Assembly (NCBI RefSeq): GCF_032854445.1
Contig: NC_088295.1
Span: 82,380,644-82,444,643, forward strand
Reading direction: 5' to 3'
DNA length: 64,000 bases
From: Liolophura sinensis
Taxonomy: Eukaryota > Mollusca > Polyplacophora > Chitonida > Chitonidae
The translations under genes and the position numbers were made by a program. Within the stretch, counting starts at the first letter, position 1; each line of letters begins with the position of its first letter. Below are positions 55,701-64,000 of this stretch, one piece after another. The notes under the pieces were generated by a model. That model was given only the letters and a program-made list of their open reading frames with translations, was not told where the DNA came from and did no database searches.

Positions 55701-57546
55701 TCTAATCATATGCATGAGTGCTGTTACTTTTACACGTGACTCATGTTTACATGGCTGTTTCATTTTCGAAAATTCTTCATACCGGCACTTGTGATAATCT
55801 TGTGATAACCTAACGCATTCCATCCGAGCTTTGTCTTACGTGTATCACTGTCAGTCATTTCCTATAATTTATTTTTTTTGTTTGCTTCACCCTAAGTCAG
55901 GTGTATGGGATTAATAATAAGATGTAAATAGCTTAAGGCACTGGCTGGGATCCGTGTTCACTTTGGGGTGAAACACTGCCATTTCATGTAAGTTACATGT
56001 AACTGCATGAACTTAGTTCTCCCCAGGCCACGTGGACTGTTGTGCGTTAAGGAAATAAATTCATCTTCTTGTGTCTCCATTTCTCACTTTCTCTCACTGG
56101 TTAATTCTATATTTCGGAGTTTCAAGCTGTCATCAGTTCCGTGCTATCGTAATTAATTATCGTCTGTCATAAAGATAGTGGCTAGATGGCCTGTAGTACA
56201 TATTCTTAAATATGCCTGTATAGTTCTTCAAACCAGTGATATTCAATTGTTCATAATCGATTGCCTGAAACTGCTATATCTACTCTCGGTGAATATTCAG
56301 GGTCCTCTTTTGTCAAACAGTTTAAGATTTACCTCAAAAATTAAAAAAAAAAGCAACAATGAAATTATTTTTCTCTAATTAGTTTAAAATAAAATTCCTA
56401 CACGGATTCTTTATCGGAGAACAGTGTACCAACCACAGTTTGAGTGTTTTACTGTTCTGAGCTTGGATTTTGAAGCGCCTGAAATTAATGACTTAAATCT
56501 TAAGTCGCTTGATAAATATGAGCCCTGGAGATAGAAGATGTTTTTCATACAAAGCCAACCTATCACAGCTCGGTAGAAAGCTGTGCATTTCTTGCAGTAC
56601 CAACTGGTTTCATGCTACTTCCTGCTCAGCCTTGCAGATTTTTTCTGTTAACCAACTCCGTTCTTCGTAGTAATAAACTCTGTACCAACTGGTTACTAAC
56701 ACTTACGAGTTAGAAAATATCAACCTCTTACAATTGTTATCAACTTGGTTACCAGTTGGTAACAGCTTGGTTACGATTTCATTTTGAACGATAGTTGATA
56801 AGCCGGTTTGTTATCCGGATTGCTTACCAATGCGCTCCAAGGTGTAGACAGATTGGTAGGTAATACGGAGGAGAACAAGCCAACTATGTAAGTATACAGC
56901 TGGCATCCGATATAAATGCGCTTTTCGCAGTCTTTTATCCATTATGAATACACGACTGATTTCATAATACTACCTCACAAACATTATAAATTTATGAACT
57001 GGTTATGTTATTTTACATCTAGTTTAAAATCTATCAGAATTTATTTGTTGTTTTTAGACAGAATTATAACAAAAATTACTTATTTCCTCGAGGCTGCATG
57101 GTTTCAAAATGCTATGTCCATTACTTCTTCCAGACACAACAATTACAAACGTGGAAGACACGAATGAATATTTGATATGATATAGAAGAAGTGTGATCTG
57201 AACGTGGTCCTGTGTCATACAAGTTATTCCTTGCGAATGGTGAACAAAAGCCATACGTTCGTCTTATAACGGGACTTGGGCGCATGTAGCTGGAACGAGA
57301 AAAAAAATAAAACGAGACAGAGTTCTGTATTTAATAAAACTTTGATTTCTCAAAAATTTATTTTCCCTCTAAGAAAAGCTCTCATAGATCTTGGGTGATG
57401 CTGCATTTATTTGATTGTTCTGAGTTACAGTCCAGTACCAATTCTGTGATTCCGGTGTGCATGAACATTAGAACTTATATTTCTTACCAACTACTGTCTG
57501 CCTGCAACTCTCCAGGTGTGTGCGCGCATAGTGATTCCCATTGGCA
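52771..57546. other. Intergenic, no gene supported; one palindromic motif cluster
   Basis: Overlapping ORFs on both strands at 54688-55105 show no domain I recognise. At 56595-56780 the motif (g)taccaactggt and its reverse complement accagttggta recur about five times, once as the palindrome gttaccagttggtaac. Otherwise I see nothing. Confidence 0.35.
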
Positions 57547-57715
57547 TTAAATGTTGTTGACAACTTGATCTCCGTTTTCATCTCGTGAGTAAATAAAGAA
57601 ACTGGCGAATTTCTTTTCAGGCACCACAATCATGCCCATTCCACTTTCCGCGGTGAGTAAATATTTCGAGCTGTGATGAGCTACATAGAACATCAAACTA
57701 CGTCTTGCAAATATT
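57547..57715 (-). CDS. Probable terminal exon of an unidentified gene
   Basis: After a poly-T tract and gcgacatcag|A, the frame reads IFARRSLMFYVAHHSSKYLL, TAESGMGMIVVPEKKFASFF and IYSRDENGDQVVNNI before a stop. The alternation of aromatic, charged and glycine residues (KYLLTAESGMG) resembles one lobe of a small beta-trefoil-type domain, but that is a loose inference. The acceptor is phase 2. No upstream exon was identified, so it could be the end of a gene or a fragment. Confidence 0.4.
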
Positions 57716-58803
57716 CTGATGTCGCAAAAAAAAAAAAAACCAAAACCCAGCTTTTTATGTTTTTGTAGAAAACACCTAATTACCACGCCTAGTACTTAAT
57801 AAAATGTTAAAGTCGAAACAAAAATAAAAATCATAGGAAGAACAGTGATGGTCTCTCGACCGCAATGTCTCTGGAGATTTTATTTTTGCGTTTTGGTCTC
57901 GGTCGAAATAATTATCGTATCGTGTTGTACGGGTTTACCCTGGGTGCTTCATTTCCATGAAATGGTTCAACTGATTTGACATGAAAACTATTGACGTAAC
58001 AATAATTTTAAGGCAAATGTTATGTAGACGTCTAAGCAGAATTCAATAAAACAAAAGGAACAGTATTTAGAGGCCATAAAAACGCATGTTTTAGAGGCGT
58101 GTCGTTTGCGCAAAGTTAGGTTTTATAGCGTGAGCCCCCAGAATATCTGAAGCTATGACTAGCAGGATACAGCCGACTGTCTCTCACCTTTTATTCACTA
58201 GAATGCCGAAGAGGAGAAAGGTGTCTCCTATGGAACCAACCTATTTGCTTCACAGGGCACGGGCTTCAATGTATTTTTTTTCAACAGTGTTGTTGAATTC
58301 GTGGTGATGGATTGGGCTCCAATCCAACCACACGTAACTTGCTCAAAGCTCAAAGAATTCTGAGCTGTATTTTGATCCTTCAATTTTGTATTTGCATGGT
58401 TTAAGCTACATGTTCCTCGGGAAATCACGGCACGATTCTACATCTTGTGCCAGCTAACAGCAGTCCCAGGCCACATCTCTGCCGGTGTCGTGACCTATGA
58501 CAAGCAACTTTGGTCCAGAGAGTTACAGCACTCTCTATATCTGCACTTAGCGTCAGGCGTGTAGAAGCAGTCCAGCAGCATTATACCAAATACAGTGACG
58601 AAAAGGCAGTGCAATTTTAAATTAGCTGGATGTCCACTCAATTTGTTTTATTCTTCCTCAAGGGTATTTCTTTTGTCCGTGAGCTCTTGCGCTTCCATTG
58701 CATGTCCAAACCTCTCTGGGCGATCTCCCTGAGGACTCTCTTCCGATTCCAGAAGCTGCTAACCTAGTCGATCTCAAACAGATCACACATTCTGACCTTT
58801 CAA

Positions 58804-62023
<3,220 letters not shown>

Positions 62024-62974
62024 CTGAAATTATGCTTCAATAGTCTCATTCAGATCAAAAATATACCGCCGTATCCACGAATTTATCATATTTGAACTAG
62101 CTCTGAAGATCTGTGATTATACGTATACCTTTACAGCCCTGTCTTGTTCCATAAACTTATTTATCTCTAACCGCCATGTTTGAATGCATAATTCTCACAG
62201 CCCATACAAGGGAGATAACTACTGACACTTATAGCATATTTTGTACTTGTTAAATCTTTTCTTCAGTTTTGTTTAGTTTGTTTGAGAAATGTTTTTAGGG
62301 ATCAGTGTTGATTATGGTTCCCACTAGGTCATTACTGGAGAGACTCGTCCTAAACAATTAGCCGGAATGCGTGTCAAGGGTCTAACTTGCCCAATAGTGG
62401 CAGTGGTAATTGTATACATGGTCCCCATCATTGTGAGGGGTATGCACTCAAAAGTGGCGATTGGAGCTGGAAGTTATCCAGTTACCACTATAGTTTAATG
62501 CTTGTGTGGGTTTACTAATGATGACACATGGGAGCACCTCTCTGGAATTGATAGCTGGGACGACTGTGACTACGGACAAACAAATTATTTAGTAGTGCCC
62601 TGCACTAGTATACTGAAGTCAGCAAGGGAAGTACAGTACAGCCCACATCAAAACGAAAATCTAGCGCATTAGACCCACGGTAGATAGTCGACAAACTCGC
62701 GGTAACAACGCGATGTCTCGTGCAGAGCCAACGGGGTATGCCCCCCATTCAGCGGGCTCGGGAGTTCATCACTAGTTCAAATGTAGTCCGGCAGTAAGCA
62801 AAGTGTGGCTCCACGTGTGGTCCACGTATGTGACCAACCGGTATGTCTATCATAGGTCATCGTTGGGCATTATTCCGTGTCGTTTCCACAGATAATTAAT
62901 GTAAAAAGAATATAAGAAAGGGACAAACACATATTCAGAATGGTTGAAGAAAACGAGCAGTTTGCCCACCGCCA
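62024..62974. other. Non-coding, nothing recognised
   Basis: No exon upstream of 62023 could be supported although the membrane-protein gene needs one. The stretch 62330-62870 is less AT-rich but shows no open frame or known repeat. Confidence 0.35.
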
Positions 62975-63440
62975 TATAAATAACCTTAGAAAGTCCTTGA
63001 AATTTTAATACGCCAATTTTCCATTTAATGCGTACAAATACAACAACGTATTAACATATATACAATCTTCGTGAAATAAAGCGCAGGTTTTGCTTGAAAT
63101 GAACCAAAAGTTACAATGAAATCTGACACAAATGATGTATGCAATTTTTATTTTATTTTACCGCTTTTCATGAGAAAGGTGTGTGCTGACGGCCACCGCG
63201 GCTCTAACAAAATAATGAAATCAATACTCGAAATCATGTTTGAAGCGGAATAATCTTGGAAAATCCTTGAAATTTAATGCGCCAAGTTTCCATTTAATGC
63301 GTACAACTGCAGTAAGGTATGAATATATTCCGATCAGTCTTTACAGTCTTCGTTAACTGGACCTCAGGTGTCGTTTGAAATAAATTATATGTTAAAATAA
63401 AATCTTTGATCAAAATGACGAAAACAATTTTTATTTTGTC
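62975..63440. repeat. Diverged direct duplication, period about 257 bp
   Basis: Segments 62985-63165 and 63242-63440 share tccttgaaat, cgccaa(t/g)tttccatttaatg, cgtacaa, ttttattttgtcat-like ends and similar spacing. They look like two adjacent copies of one element. Confidence 0.55.
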
Positions 63441-64000
63441 ATCATTTTGTTTATGACTTTTTCTAACCGATTTGACTATATTATTACAGCCATTCATCAG
63501 GCAGCCTCAAGCACTACCAGGATAGTGGCCCCAAACACAACAGCAATTCGACGAAGCCATGTTTGATGGAGAATGAAGTTTATGTGATTCTCCCCTGAAT
63601 CCTCCGAGCGTAACCGTACACAATCTTGCATGTATAGGCTATACATAAGAAAGACTTGTCATTTTCGTCCTGATAATAAGGGATAATTCATGTAAATGCG
63701 GCAGCCGCCAAATGAAGTAATCCACACCATCGCCTATAGACCTAATCCTCCTGTTTACAGAAAGACGATGTCATCGGAAAGACGGAGGCATGGTGTCATC
63801 TCCGATCCAAAATATATATTTACCACCTGTAAACTAGAAAATATACACAAGCATTTCTTATCAAAAAGAGATTTGTCTAGTTAAAACGTGCACCAGCTCC
63901 GAAGAAAACATTTTGAGTTGCAGAAGACAGCAAAACGGCAATATTAACCAAGATTCAGTTTTGTCTTTGACAAACGTTAAAATTACGAGAGTTTTCGGGG
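63441..64000. other. Non-coding right end, nothing recognised
   Basis: A short plus ORF at 63696-63884 has no supporting features. Confidence 0.35.

Overview
The window is intron-rich, AT-rich animal DNA. It most likely comes from a lophotrochozoan such as a mollusc or brachiopod. The reasons are multi-exon genes with GT/AG introns, a vitellogenin-superfamily gene pair, a rhodopsin-type receptor resembling lophotrochozoan peptide receptors, and many tRNA-derived SINEs of two kinds. One SINE family ends in a gtacggcgtaaaacacc-like tail plus an (aaat)n run. The other ends in tacgacgttaaacccc. I could not run searches, so the species is not determined.

Region by region. 2.5-13.9 kb (minus) and 21.3-34.7 kb (minus) hold two tandem paralogues, here called LLTP-A and LLTP-B. 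I reconstructed both by hand as complete 14-exon genes with identical intron phases. They encode predicted secreted proteins of 969 and 970 residues. Each has a signal peptide, a vitellogenin N-terminal lipid-transfer module, a basic cleavage-type site, and an unusual lysine/arginine-rich beta-type C-terminal domain of about 295 residues. The proteins are about the size of the microsomal triglyceride transfer protein, not a yolk vitellogenin, and I see no von Willebrand D domain. A 584-bp tract of the large exon 12 is about 98% identical between the two genes, while the flanking sequence is strongly diverged; this is what gene conversion leaves. The 7.5 kb between them is mostly tandem repeats and a dispersed element. 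LLTP-B introns carry a minisatellite, a Penelope-type GIY-YIG endonuclease relic flanked by inverted repeats, and a SINE.

34.7-47.8 kb holds foldback and TIR elements, one G-protein-coupled receptor with a frameshift before TM7 (40.4-41.5 kb, minus), a five-copy satellite joined to a palindromic MITE, and SINEs. 47.8-51.3 kb (minus) holds a complete four-exon gene for a 127-residue secreted protein. It matches the C-terminal domain (DUF4430 type) of transcobalamin/intrinsic factor and lacks the large N-terminal domain. 52-64 kb holds SINEs, a long (AC)n(AT)n microsatellite, and exon-like pieces of three unidentified genes. One of these is a membrane-anchor exon plus a Ser/Pro-rich cytoplasmic tail on the minus strand.

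The gene models come from splice signals, reading-frame continuity and comparison of the two paralogues. No transcript evidence was available.
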